Assembly (NCBI GenBank): GCA_900550685.1
Contig: URTS01000014.1
Coordinates: 1 to 21,130 of the forward strand
Direction: 5' to 3'
Source: an uncultured Oscillibacter sp.
GTDB taxonomy: Bacteria > Bacillota > Clostridia > Oscillospirales > Oscillospiraceae
DNA: 21,130 nucleotides
The position numbers and the translations under genes are program-made. Positions 6,645 to 14,621 of the stretch are shown piece after piece (position 1 is the stretch's first letter; the number at the start of each line of letters is the position of its first letter). The notes beneath the pieces are model-generated. The model had not been told where the DNA came from, did not search any database, and saw only the letters and a list, made by a program, of their open reading frames with translations.

Positions 6645-8204
6645 TTGCTGGGGAAACTGCGGAGCCATTGGCAGAGCCGGATCGGTCAGACAAAAACGGT
6701 GCTGGGAGAAAAGGTGCGGGAGGCCCTGGCCTCCGTGCTGCCCATCACCCTGATCGTGCTGTTTCTGTGCTTCACCGCCGCGCCGGTGCCCACAGACGTG
6801 CTGCTGGCATTTCTGATGGGGGCCGTGCTGCTGATCCTGGGCATGGGGCTGTTCACCCTGGGCGCGGACACCGCCATGCTGCCCATCGGCGAGCGGGTGG
6901 GTGCCCAGATGACCAAGTCCCGAAAGCTGTGGGTAGTGGTGTCCGTCAGCCTGCTCATCGGCATCATCGTCACCATCTCCGAGCCGGACCTCCAGGTGCT
7001 GGCAGGGCAGGTGCCCGGCATCCCCAACGCGGTCCTCATCGGCGCTGTGGCCGTGGGCGTTGGCATCTTTCTGGTGGTGGCCCTGCTGCGCATCCTGTTC
7101 CAGATCCCCCTCAACGGACTGCTGATCGCCTCTTATATTGTGATTTTTGCCCTGGCGGCCTTTGCCCCCAAGGATTTTCTGGCGGTGGCCTTCGATTCCG
7201 GCGGCGTCACCACCGGACCCATGACGGTGCCCTTCATCATGGCCCTGGGCCTGGGCGTATCCTCCACCCGTAGCGACGGCAAAGCGGGGGAGGACAGCTT
7301 CGGCCTGGTGGCCCTGTGCTCCGTGGGCCCCATTCTGGCGGTGCTGGTGCTGGCGCTGGTGTATCAGGCGGCGGGGGCCTATGTGCCCAACCTGGTGCCG
7401 GAGGCCGGCGACACCCGGGAGCTGTGCCGCCTGTTTGCCCAGGGCTTCCCGGTATACGCCCGGGAAATGGGAGCGGCCCTGGCCCCCATCGCAGCCTTCT
7501 TCGCCGTTTTCCAGGTGATCTCCCTGCGGATGCCCCGGAAAAATGTGTTGAAAATTGTTGTAGGCCTCCTGTATACTTATGTTGGACTGGTTTTGTTCAT
7601 GACCGGCGTCAATGTGGGCTTTCTGCCCGCCGGCACCTATCTGGGCCGCCAGATTGCGGCCCTGGACCAGAACTGGGTCCTGATACCCATCGGCATGCTG
7701 ATGGGCTGGTTCATCGTCCAGGCGGAGCCCGCCGTCCACGTGCTGAACCGGCAGGTGGAGGAGCTGACCTCCGGGGCCATCCCCGGAAAAGCCATGAGCA
7801 CCAGTCTCTCCATCGGCGTGGCAGTCTCCATCGGTCTTGCCATGCTGCGGGTGCTGACGGGGGTGTCCATTTTCGTGCTGCTGGTGCCGGGGTATCTCTG
7901 CGCCATCGGCCTTTCCTTCGTGGTGCCCAAGATCTTCACGGCCATCGCCTTCGACTCCGGCGGCGTGGCATCCGGCCCCATGACGGCCACCTTCCTGCTG
8001 CCCTTTGCCATGGGCGCCTGCGAGACCCTGGGCGGCAATGTGGTGACGGACGCCTTCGGCGTGGTGGCCATGGTGGCCATGACGCCCCTCATCACCATTC
8101 AGCTGCTGGGCCTTGCCTACAAGTGGAAGCTGCGCAAAACCGAAATGCCCGACGCGGCCGCACCGGAGATCCCGGCGGCGGACGACGAGATCATCGACCT
8201 GTAA
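6645..8204 (+). CDS. DUF1538 family membrane protein (putative transporter)
   Basis: This 519-residue protein has two DUF1538 repeats. Each contains a run of hydrophobic helices and a FDSGGV-T/A-(T/S)GPMT motif: AFDSGGVTTGPMTVPF in the first repeat and AFDSGGVASGPMTATF in the second. Each FDSGGV motif is followed by a DSFG or DAFG segment. Paired inverted repeats with glycine-rich broken helices are typical of secondary transporters, but no substrate has been established here. The start is a choice between GTG at 6639 and TTG at 6645. AGGAGG (6631-6636) is eight bases from the TTG and only two from the GTG, so TTG is preferred. A PII-like gene follows after 13 bases, which suggests a transporter controlled by a PII signal protein. 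Confidence 0.85.
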   Translation: MLGKLRSHWQSRIGQTKTVLGEKVREALASVLPITLIVLFLCFTAAPVPTDVLLAFLMGAVLLILGMGLFTLGADTAMLPIGERVGAQMTKSRKLWVVVSVSLLIGIIVTISEPDLQVLAGQVPGIPNAVLIGAVAVGVGIFLVVALLRILFQIPLNGLLIASYIVIFALAAFAPKDFLAVAFDSGGVTTGPMTVPFIMALGLGVSSTRSDGKAGEDSFGLVALCSVGPILAVLVLALVYQAAGAYVPNLVPEAGDTRELCRLFAQGFPVYAREMGAALAPIAAFFAVFQVISLRMPRKNVLKIVVGLLYTYVGLVLFMTGVNVGFLPAGTYLGRQIAALDQNWVLIPIGMLMGWFIVQAEPAVHVLNRQVEELTSGAIPGKAMSTSLSIGVAVSIGLAMLRVLTGVSIFVLLVPGYLCAIGLSFVVPKIFTAIAFDSGGVASGPMTATFLLPFAMGACETLGGNVVTDAFGVVAMVAMTPLITIQLLGLAYKWKLRKTEMPDAAAPEIPAADDEIIDL

Positions 8205-8217
8205 AGGGGGAATACCC

Positions 8218-8874
8218 ATGGCGGCGGACTTTATCATCACCATCACAGACCGCAGCCGCGGCGGAGAATTCGCGGCCTGGTTCCAGGGCCAGGGAGCCAC
8301 GCTGGTGCTGACGGCCCTGGGCCGGGGCACCGCCACAACGGAAATTCTGGACTGCCTGGGGCTGGAGGCCTCAGAAAAGGCGGTGCTGCTGTGCATGCTG
8401 CCCAGCCGGGGCGGTCTTCTGCGGAAGGCGGCCAAGGAGCTTTGGCTGGATGTGCCCGGCCGGGGCGTTATGATGGCGGTACCGGTATCCAGCATCGGCG
8501 GCGCAGCCGCTAAGGACTATTTACTGCAGGGGGAGGCGGAAGACCGCATGGAAAAGGAATTGACCCACGAACTCATCGTTGTCATCGCCAATCAGGGCGC
8601 CACGGACCGGGTCATGGACGCGGCCCGGGCAGCCGGGGCCACCGGCGGCACGGCGGTCCACGCCAAGGGCACCGGCACGGAGCTGGCGAAAAAGTTTTTC
8701 GGCGTGTCCCTGGCGGCGGAAAAGGAGCTGATCTTCATTCTTTCCGCCGCGGAGACCCGAAAGCCCATTATGAAGGCCATCATGGAAAAGGCAGGCATGC
8801 AGACCGATGCCCAGGCCCTGGCCTTCTCCCTGCCGGTCACGGACCTGGCGGGACTGCGGCAGTTCGGCGAATAA
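8218..8874 (+). CDS. Tandem PII-like signalling protein
   Basis: This 218-residue protein contains two PII-like ferredoxin-fold units. The second half is clear: HELIVVIANQGATDRVMDAARAAGATGGT, then GTGTELAKKFFGVSLAAEKELIFIL, which is the PII arrangement of strand-helix-strand with a T-loop region. The first half repeats it in divergent form: FIITITDRSRGGEF, then GRGTATTEILDCLGLEASEKAVLLCML. PII proteins bind nucleotides and control partner proteins by inserting loops, as GlnK does with the ammonium channel AmtB and SbtB with the bicarbonate transporter SbtA. The likely partner here is the adjacent DUF1538 membrane protein. The start has an AAAGGGGG ribosome site. A strong terminator follows. 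Confidence 0.85.
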   Translation: MAADFIITITDRSRGGEFAAWFQGQGATLVLTALGRGTATTEILDCLGLEASEKAVLLCMLPSRGGLLRKAAKELWLDVPGRGVMMAVPVSSIGGAAAKDYLLQGEAEDRMEKELTHELIVVIANQGATDRVMDAARAAGATGGTAVHAKGTGTELAKKFFGVSLAAEKELIFILSAAETRKPIMKAIMEKAGMQTDAQALAFSLPVTDLAGLRQFGE

Positions 8875-8886
8875 CCCGCACAGGAA

Positions 8887-8939
8887 AGCCCCTCATTTGC
8901 GGAGCGTGATTACACACTCCGCAAATGAGGGGCTGTTTT
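8887..8939 (+). terminator. Strong terminator after the PII-like gene
   Basis: A perfect 18-bp stem (8887-8904 with 8917-8934) and a 12-base loop are followed by GTTTT. It lies between convergent genes and may slow transcription from both sides. Confidence 0.88.
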
Positions 8940-8987
8940 ATATAGGGTTTGAACCGCCAAGGGGCTCCCTCGGTTTTTGCTGTCGGA

Positions 8988-10451
8988 TCAGCTTACAGAG
9001 AGGGTCCCGTTCAGCGTGCTCACGCACAGGGAGCTGACGCCGAAGCAGTTCAGCAGCTGGCGGCGGGCAGTCAGGGCCCGGCCGTCCAGATACCAGGCCA
9101 CGGTGTCCTTGGTCTCCACGTAGGCGCAGGCGTAGCGGTCGGAATAGTAGGCCGTGCCCTGCCCGGTCAGGGTCTCCAATATCTTGGCGTCTGCCGCCGT
9201 GAATTTTCCGCCGGACTTTTTGGCCTGTCCCGCGGCGGTCAGCAGCAGGGACAGCTTCCTGGCGGGGACCTGGTCGGTCAGGACGCCCAGCGCATAACAG
9301 ATATGCTCCAGGGGTTCCATGGCGTATACCGGCACCTCCGCCGCGGTGTCCGTATAGGCGGCCACCCGCAGCACCAATTTATCCGCCGCCTGGCCCAGGG
9401 CCGTGTAGTCCGGCGCAGTCTGGCCGCTGACCGGAGCGTCCGCCGCCACGTACAGCTTTTTCTCCGGCATGGCGGCCCGGAGGGCCTGGGCCAGCTGGGT
9501 CAGCAGGGGGCCGTCCGTCCACGCCTGCTGGGAGATGTTCAGATACAGGCCGTCGTAGCCGCCGTCGGCCACCGCCTGGGCCAGGTCCTGGACCGCCGCG
9601 GTGCCGTTTTTCAGAACGGATGCCTGGCCGGAGATCCCCAGCAGCACGGTTTTGCCGGATGCCTGGGCCTCCGTCCGGGCCTGGTCCTGGGTCTTTCCGG
9701 GGTTCACGCTGACCTGGGGCTTCTGGCCGCCGGTCAGACTGCCTGCCATCAGGATCACCGTCTGGCAGCCGGAGAGATCCGGCATCGCTTCGTCGGTCCG
9801 GAGGATCGCCATGGTCTCCTCACTGGCGGGGTGCAGCTTGCCGTACAGCCGGCTGAGCACCACGGCGGCCTGCTCCCGGGTGGCGGCCCGGCCCGGGACG
9901 AACAGGGTTTTGCTCATGCCGTTCACCATGCCCATTTCATAGGCCATGGCAATGTAGCCCCGGTTGGTGGTCACGTCCCGGAACGGGAGGGCGGCTTCGG
10001 TAAAGAGCCCCGTCATGGAGCCGTATCCCATGGCCCGGAGCAGCATCACCGCCAACTCCTCCCGGGTGATGGCGTCGGCAGGGCGGAAGGTATCCGTCTG
10101 CCGGGTGACGGCCCCGTGCTCATAGCAGGCCCGGAGGGCCGGTTCGTACCACGCCCCCTGGGGCACGTCGGAAAACACCTGATAATAGGCTCCCTGATCC
10201 TGCCAGCCGAAAAACCGGCTCAGCACCACGGCAAAGGCCGCCCGGGTCATGGGCTGGCCCACGCCGAAAGTATTGGCGCTCTTGCCCTGGAACCAGCCCT
10301 GGGTCACGCACTGGCTGATGGCCTCCGCGGCCCAGTGGCCGGAGGTCACGTCTGTAAATCCGGCGGCCTTGGCAGGCACCGTCAGTCCGCCGCACAGCAG
10401 GGCGCACAGGCACAGGCAGGCCGCAGCGCGGCGCAGAATATTCCGTTTCAT
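8988..10451 (-). CDS. Secreted S-layer-homology protein with degenerate GH18-like domain
   Basis: This 487-residue protein starts with a signal peptide (basic MKRNILRR, a hydrophobic core, and a cut likely after PAKAA). Three SLH domains follow at about residues 31-85, 92-145 and 157-205, with repeats of F-x-D-V, W-x-x-x-A and TR-E/A motifs. These anchor proteins to wall-linked pyruvylated polymer in other Firmicutes. The C-terminal ~250 residues look like a YaaH-type GH18 barrel, with GYDGLYLNIS at about 298-307. The GH18 DxxDxDxE motif appears there as D-G-L-Y-L-N-I-S, so the last three acidic residues, including the catalytic glutamate, are replaced. The domain is probably a binding module and not a hydrolase. 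The gene has an AAGGAGG ribosome site and its own promoter. Confidence 0.85.
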   Translation of the reverse strand: MKRNILRRAAACLCLCALLCGGLTVPAKAAGFTDVTSGHWAAEAISQCVTQGWFQGKSANTFGVGQPMTRAAFAVVLSRFFGWQDQGAYYQVFSDVPQGAWYEPALRACYEHGAVTRQTDTFRPADAITREELAVMLLRAMGYGSMTGLFTEAALPFRDVTTNRGYIAMAYEMGMVNGMSKTLFVPGRAATREQAAVVLSRLYGKLHPASEETMAILRTDEAMPDLSGCQTVILMAGSLTGGQKPQVSVNPGKTQDQARTEAQASGKTVLLGISGQASVLKNGTAAVQDLAQAVADGGYDGLYLNISQQAWTDGPLLTQLAQALRAAMPEKKLYVAADAPVSGQTAPDYTALGQAADKLVLRVAAYTDTAAEVPVYAMEPLEHICYALGVLTDQVPARKLSLLLTAAGQAKKSGGKFTAADAKILETLTGQGTAYYSDRYACAYVETKDTVAWYLDGRALTARRQLLNCFGVSSLCVSTLNGTLSVS

Positions 10452-10482
10452 CTGGATTCCTCCTTAGGGAAATTCACCGTTG

Positions 10483-10511
10483 ATTGTACCAGATTGGGGG
10501 CCATTCGTCAA
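10483..10511 (-). promoter_or_regulatory. Sigma-A promoter of the SLH protein gene
   Basis: On the minus strand, TTGACG (10511-10506) and TACAAT (10488-10483) are 17 bases apart, with a TGG extended -10. Confidence 0.75.
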
Positions 10512-10515
10512 ATCC

Positions 10516-10542
10516 GGCGGAAAAAGGGGCCGTTTTTCCGCC
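10516..10542. repeat. Perfect inverted repeat between divergent slh and thiI
   Basis: GGCGGAAAAA and TTTTTCCGCC (10 bp) flank a 7-base loop. It sits just upstream of the SLH promoter and upstream of the thiI leader, so it could be an operator or a hairpin that insulates the two transcripts. No gene ends here, so it is not a normal terminator. Confidence 0.5.
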
Positions 10543-10591
10543 CCTGATCCGGAGAAAATAGGCAAAGGCCCCTTTTCCTGAAAGGGAAAAT

Positions 10592-10601
10592 GTGCTATGC
10601 T
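10592..10601 (+). promoter_or_regulatory. Possible extended -10 promoter of thiI
   Basis: TG at 10593-10594 with TATGCT at 10596-10601 gives an extended -10. No good -35 is seen. The leader would be about 30 bases. Confidence 0.35.
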
Positions 10602-10636
10602 GAATTGGATTTATTATCTCTCATGGAGGAAAATTT

Positions 10637-11818
10637 ATGAATCAGAACGAAATGCTGCTTCTGAAGCTGGGCGAGGTGGTGCTGAAGGGCCTGAACCGCC
10701 GCAGCTTTGAGGATAAGCTGGTCAACAATGTCCGCCGCCGGATGAAGCCCTGCGGCAGCTTCCAGGTCTATATCCGCCAGAGCACCATCTATGTGGAGCC
10801 CCAGACGGACACCTGCGACATGGAAGGGGCCTACAAGACCGCCCGGCAGATCTTCGGCGTGGTGACGGTGGCCCGGGCCGTCCCCTGCGACAAGACCATG
10901 GACGCCATTGTGGAGACCGCCAAGACCTACCTGGCGGACGAATTCGCCAAAGCCAAGACTTTCAAGGTGGAGAGCCGCCGGGCGGACAAGCAGTTCCCCA
11001 TGAACTCCATCCAGATCTCCCAGTATGTGGGCGGCGAGCTGGGCGAGTTCTTCAACATCAAGGCGGACATGCATCATCCGGACCTGACGGTCTATGTGGA
11101 GATCCGGGAAAAGCACGCCTATGTCCACGCCCCCTCCGTGCCCGGCGCCGGCGGCCTGCCCATCGGCATGGGCGGCCGGGCGGTGAGCCTGCTCTCCGGC
11201 GGTCTGGACAGCCCCGTCTCCTCCTACATGATCGCCCGCCGGGGCGTGGAACTGGAAATGGTCCACTTCGTCTCTCCCCCGTATACCTCCCAGCTGGCCC
11301 AGGACAAGGTGCTGGAGCTGGCCCGCCTGCTGACGGTGTACTGCGGCCGGATGATTGTCCACATCATCCCCTTCACGGAGATCCAAGAGGAGATCCGCCG
11401 CCGGTGCCCGGAGGAGTACTTCACCCTGATCATGCGCCGGTTCATGATGCGGCTGGCCGAGGCGGTGGCCCGAAAGTCCCACGCCTCCGCCCTGGTCACT
11501 GGCGAGTCCCTGGGTCAGGTGGCCAGCCAGACCATCAAGGCCCTGGGCGTCACCGAGGACGTGACGAAAATGCCGGTCCTCCGGCCCCTTATCGGCACCG
11601 ACAAGGTGGAGATCATCCGCATGGCCCGGGAGATCGGTACCTACGAGACCTCCATCCTGCCCTATGAGGACTGCTGCACCGTGTTCACCCCCCGCCACCC
11701 CGCCACCCGGCCGGTGCTGGAGGACGTGGTGAAGGCTGAGTCCGTGCTGGACATCGACGGCCTGGTGGCCAAGGCCCTGGAAGGGGAGACCTGGGTCCGG
11801 GTCAAGCCCCAGCAGTAA
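10637..11818 (+). CDS. thiI: tRNA 4-thiouridine synthase, short form
   Basis: This 393-residue enzyme activates U8 of tRNA with ATP and inserts sulfur, and in some bacteria also helps thiamine thiazole synthesis. The order is an N-terminal ferredoxin-like domain (about 1-60), a THUMP RNA-binding domain (about 60-165) and a PP-loop ATPase domain with SLLSGGLDSP (motif at 187-193). The conserved active-site segment YEDCCTVFTP gives Cys346/Cys347, matching Cys344 of E. coli ThiI. There is no C-terminal rhodanese domain, so sulfur must come from a separate donor. No cysteine desulfurase lies next to it here. The ribosome site is GGAGGAAAA. It begins a three-gene unit with the GNAT gene and cinA. 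Confidence 0.95.
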   Translation: MNQNEMLLLKLGEVVLKGLNRRSFEDKLVNNVRRRMKPCGSFQVYIRQSTIYVEPQTDTCDMEGAYKTARQIFGVVTVARAVPCDKTMDAIVETAKTYLADEFAKAKTFKVESRRADKQFPMNSIQISQYVGGELGEFFNIKADMHHPDLTVYVEIREKHAYVHAPSVPGAGGLPIGMGGRAVSLLSGGLDSPVSSYMIARRGVELEMVHFVSPPYTSQLAQDKVLELARLLTVYCGRMIVHIIPFTEIQEEIRRRCPEEYFTLIMRRFMMRLAEAVARKSHASALVTGESLGQVASQTIKALGVTEDVTKMPVLRPLIGTDKVEIIRMAREIGTYETSILPYEDCCTVFTPRHPATRPVLEDVVKAESVLDIDGLVAKALEGETWVRVKPQQ

Positions 11819-11831
11819 GGAAGTCTTCACC

Positions 11832-12311
11832 ATGATCCGCAAAGCGGTCTCTGAGGACCTGGAACAAATTCTGACGGTTTTGTCCGCCGCCAAGGCTTTT
11901 ATGGTCAAAACCGGAAATGCCGCCCAGTGGGAGCCGGGCTATCCGGACACGGTGATTTCCGGCGATATCGCCGCGGGAAATTGTTATGTAGAGGAAGAAG
12001 GCGGCACAATCCACGGCGTATTTGTCTGTATTCCGGGGGATGATCCCACCTACCGGGTCATTGAAAACGGCCGCTGGCTCAACGACCGGCCCTATGCCAC
12101 CATCCACCGGGCAGGCAGCGATGGGGCCCTTCCCGGCTTCTTCGGCCGGTGCCTGGCCTTCTGCCGCACCCTCTGCCCCGACCTGCGGGCGGACACCCAC
12201 GCCGACAACCATGTCATGCAGCACCTGCTGGAAAAGAACGGCTTCCGCCCCTGCGGCACGATCTATGCCCAGGACGGCCGGACCCGGATCGCCTACCAGC
12301 TGGAAGCCTGA
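11832..12311 (+). CDS. GNAT family N-acetyltransferase
   Basis: This 159-residue protein has the GNAT outline. It starts MIRKAVSEDLEQILTVL, which is the usual strand and helix. It has a central strand with GVFVCIPGD, and an RADTHADNHVMQHLLEKNGFRPCGTIY segment that matches the acetyl-CoA-side and C-terminal signature (N-x-x-M-x-x-L-x-x-x-G-F). GNAT enzymes move an acetyl group from acetyl-CoA to amines on small molecules or proteins; this substrate is unknown. It starts 13 bases after thiI with an AAGGAAG ribosome site that overlaps the thiI stop, and ends 14 bases before cinA, so the three genes probably share one transcript. Confidence 0.85.
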   Translation: MIRKAVSEDLEQILTVLSAAKAFMVKTGNAAQWEPGYPDTVISGDIAAGNCYVEEEGGTIHGVFVCIPGDDPTYRVIENGRWLNDRPYATIHRAGSDGALPGFFGRCLAFCRTLCPDLRADTHADNHVMQHLLEKNGFRPCGTIYAQDGRTRIAYQLEA

Positions 12312-12325
12312 AAGAAGGAACAACT

Positions 12326-13615
12326 ATGTCTCATTCCGCTGAGATCATCGCCGTGGGCACGGAGCTGCTCCTCGGCAACATTGTCAACACCAACGCCAAG
12401 GAGCTGTCCCAGGCCCTGAGCGGCGTGGGCATCAACGTGTTCTGGCACACCGTGGTGGGGGACAATCCCGCCCGGCTGCGAGAGGCTTTGGAAATTGCCC
12501 GGAAGCGGGCGGACATCATCCTCACCACCGGAGGCCTGGGTCCCACCTATGACGACCTGACCAAGCAGACCATCTGCGAGACCTTCGGCAAGCCCCTGGT
12601 GCTGCGGGAGGATGTGCTGGAAACCATCCGGGCTTATTTCGCGCGGAATGTTCATCTGGCCATGCCGGAAAACAACCGCCAGCAGGCGGAGTTTCCGGCA
12701 GACTGCACCATTTTCGACAACCCGGTGGGCACCGCTCCCGGCTGCGCCTTTGAAGCCGGGGGCGTCCACGTGCTGATGCTGCCCGGCCCGCCCTTTGAGA
12801 TGCGGACCATGCTGCAAAACCACGCCATCCCCTACCTCAGGAGCCTTTCCAGCGAGGTCATTGTCTCCCACGACATTATGACCTTCGGTTTGGGAGAAAG
12901 CCCCATGGAGGAGCTGATGCGGGAGAAGATCTCCCGGATGGAGAATCCCTCCCTGGCCACCTACGCCAAGCCCAGCGAGGTCCGGCTCCGGGCCACCGCC
13001 AAGGCGGCGGACGCGGAAGCTGCCGAGGCCATGCTGGCGCCGGTGGTGCAGGCCGTCACCGGCTATCTGGGGGACATCGTCTACGGCGTGGACGTGCCCA
13101 GCCTGGAAGCGGCCTGCATGGCCCATCTGAAAGCCCAGGGCCTGACCTTCGCCACGGCGGAGAGCTGTACCGGCGGCCAGGTGGCCGCCCGGATCACCGC
13201 CCTGCCCGGGGCCTCCAATGTGTACCGGGGCGGCGTGGTGAGCTACTGGACCAGCGTAAAGGCAGATGTGCTGGGGGTGCCCCAGGACCTGCTGGAAAAG
13301 TTCGGCGCGGTGTCGGAGCCCTGCGCCCGGTCCATGGCGGAAAACGCCCGCCGGATCACCGGGGCGGACATCGGCCTGTCCGTCACCGGCGTGGCAGGGC
13401 CGGATGCCGACGAGCGGGGCAACCCCGTGGGGCTGGTCTATGTGGGTCTGGCATCGCAGTCCGGCACCTGGTGCCGGAAGCTGGACCTGGGAAACCGCCG
13501 CCGAGACCGGATCCAGGACCTGGCCGCCAACCATGCCTTTGATATGCTGCGCCGCTGCCTCACCGGACTGCCGGTGGAGCAGCCGGGCACGGGAAAACCT
13601 ATGGAAAAAATGTAA
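12326..13615 (+). CDS. cinA: CinA-type protein: nicotinamide-nucleotide amidase / MoCF domain protein
   Basis: This 429-residue protein is a full-length CinA. The N-terminal domain (about 1-170) is the MoCF/COG1058 fold: IIAVGTELLLGNIVNTN, then TTGGLGPTYDDLTKQ, and VLMLPGPPFEM. The C-terminal domain (from about 265) is the CinA deamidase, with TAESCTGGQVAARIT and VVSYWTSVK. Known members deamidate nicotinamide mononucleotide and clear damaged pyridine nucleotides in NAD recycling; the name comes from competence induction. Several in-frame upstream codons exist inside the previous gene. The ATG at 12326 is chosen for its AAGAAGGAA ribosome site and conserved beginning. A terminator follows at once. 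Confidence 0.93.
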   Translation: MSHSAEIIAVGTELLLGNIVNTNAKELSQALSGVGINVFWHTVVGDNPARLREALEIARKRADIILTTGGLGPTYDDLTKQTICETFGKPLVLREDVLETIRAYFARNVHLAMPENNRQQAEFPADCTIFDNPVGTAPGCAFEAGGVHVLMLPGPPFEMRTMLQNHAIPYLRSLSSEVIVSHDIMTFGLGESPMEELMREKISRMENPSLATYAKPSEVRLRATAKAADAEAAEAMLAPVVQAVTGYLGDIVYGVDVPSLEAACMAHLKAQGLTFATAESCTGGQVAARITALPGASNVYRGGVVSYWTSVKADVLGVPQDLLEKFGAVSEPCARSMAENARRITGADIGLSVTGVAGPDADERGNPVGLVYVGLASQSGTWCRKLDLGNRRRDRIQDLAANHAFDMLRRCLTGLPVEQPGTGKPMEKM

Positions 13616-13620
13616 AAGGA

Positions 13621-13653
13621 CCCCTGGAAGCCTCACGGCTTCCAGGGGTTTCT
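13621..13653. terminator. Terminator between convergent cinA and cobW genes
   Basis: A 12-bp perfect stem (CCCCTGGAAGCC / GGCTTCCAGGGG) with a 4-base loop is followed by TTTCT on the plus strand. On the minus strand the tail is TCCTTTT, so it can serve both transcripts. Confidence 0.8.
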
Positions 13654-13676
13654 GCACTTTTTTACTTTGCAGGCCG

Positions 13677-14609
13677 TCAGAAGGAGACGACCTCGTTGAC
13701 GGGCTTTTCGCAGGGCTTGATGGACATAATGTGCATCACAGGTCCCTTGCCGCCGTAGGCGGGGTGGTTTTCCAGGGCCATGCGGGCCTCCACCTCCACC
13801 CAATCCCGGTTCTTGTACTTGTTCAGATCCATGCCCTTGGCCACCAGGCCCATGAACTGCACGTCGTTTTCACAGCAGACCATGGCAAACCGGCCGGGGC
13901 AGTGGGTGCCGGGATACTTCTTGGAGTGGCACATCAGCAGCTTCATGTGAACGGTCTTTCCCGCCCAGCGGTCGGGATAGTCCATCACGTCCACATACCA
14001 CACGCCGTAGTCGTTGTCCGGAATGTCGATGACCTTCTGATCCAGGTCAAAGGGGCAGACCTCGCCGTTGTTGTAATCCTCGCTGTTGCCCTCCAGGTCC
14101 TCCAGATAGATGTCCGCCCGGCGGTTCACCATCCGCAGGTTCCGCTTCCGCAGAGCGGCCTTCAGCTCGTCGGTGCAGCGGTTGAACACCAGCAGGTCGG
14201 CGTTGGTGATCTTCTCCATCATGATCTGGCCCATGTTCTTGGCATAGGTGTCAAAGGTGTTGGCGTCCACAAAGGTCATCACCTGGTAGAGCACCCAGTT
14301 GGCAGGCAGCACCTCCCGGTACAGCCGCTCCATGGACCACATGCCGTTGTACTCAATGATGACCTGTTTGGGCTGGTACTGCTTTTCCCAATCCTTGCAC
14401 TGGGAGCAGGTGAGGGCCGCCTCGTCCTCCACCGTGACCACCGTCACGTTGTCCAGGGCCTTCTGCTCGTATTCCAGCTCGCCCTCTTCACAGCAGATCA
14501 GAAGGGTCTTGTCCTCCCGGGCGAAGCCGTCTTCCAGAACGCCGTTGATAAAATCCGTTTTGCCGCCGTCCAAAAAGCCGGCAATGAGATATACAGGAAT
14601 ATCAGCCAT
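13677..14609 (-). CDS. CobW-type GTPase with C-terminal DUF1980/YcgQ-like domain
   Basis: This 310-residue protein has a P-loop GTPase start, IAGFLDGGKTD (Walker A at 11-18), of the G3E/CobW (COG0523) class. The usual GCxCC motif of the class is absent or changed; it has LICCEEGE and LTCSQC instead. The NKxD-type base-recognition motif is FNRCTD. From about residue 200 to the end it resembles the C-terminal domain of YcgQ/DUF1980 proteins, with a GKTVHMKLLM strand and GRFAMVCCENDVQFMG, an OB-like region with a paired-Cys motif. YcgQ is a Zur-controlled protein in Bacillus, which points to zinc or other metal handling. The start follows the upstream gene by 12 bases with no strong ribosome site, so coupling is likely. 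Confidence 0.7.
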   Translation of the reverse strand: MADIPVYLIAGFLDGGKTDFINGVLEDGFAREDKTLLICCEEGELEYEQKALDNVTVVTVEDEAALTCSQCKDWEKQYQPKQVIIEYNGMWSMERLYREVLPANWVLYQVMTFVDANTFDTYAKNMGQIMMEKITNADLLVFNRCTDELKAALRKRNLRMVNRRADIYLEDLEGNSEDYNNGEVCPFDLDQKVIDIPDNDYGVWYVDVMDYPDRWAGKTVHMKLLMCHSKKYPGTHCPGRFAMVCCENDVQFMGLVAKGMDLNKYKNRDWVEVEARMALENHPAYGGKGPVMHIMSIKPCEKPVNEVVSF

Positions 14610-14621
14610 GAAAATTTTCGC

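Noticed and set aside
6621..8495. A 600-residue minus-strand frame opposite DUF1538
   Set aside because: Its composition is dominated by His, Gln and Gly, with no recognisable domain. The opposite strand has clear DUF1538 repeats and a PII gene.
10516..10542. Terminator
   Set aside because: No gene ends on either side; both neighbours start there in opposite directions.
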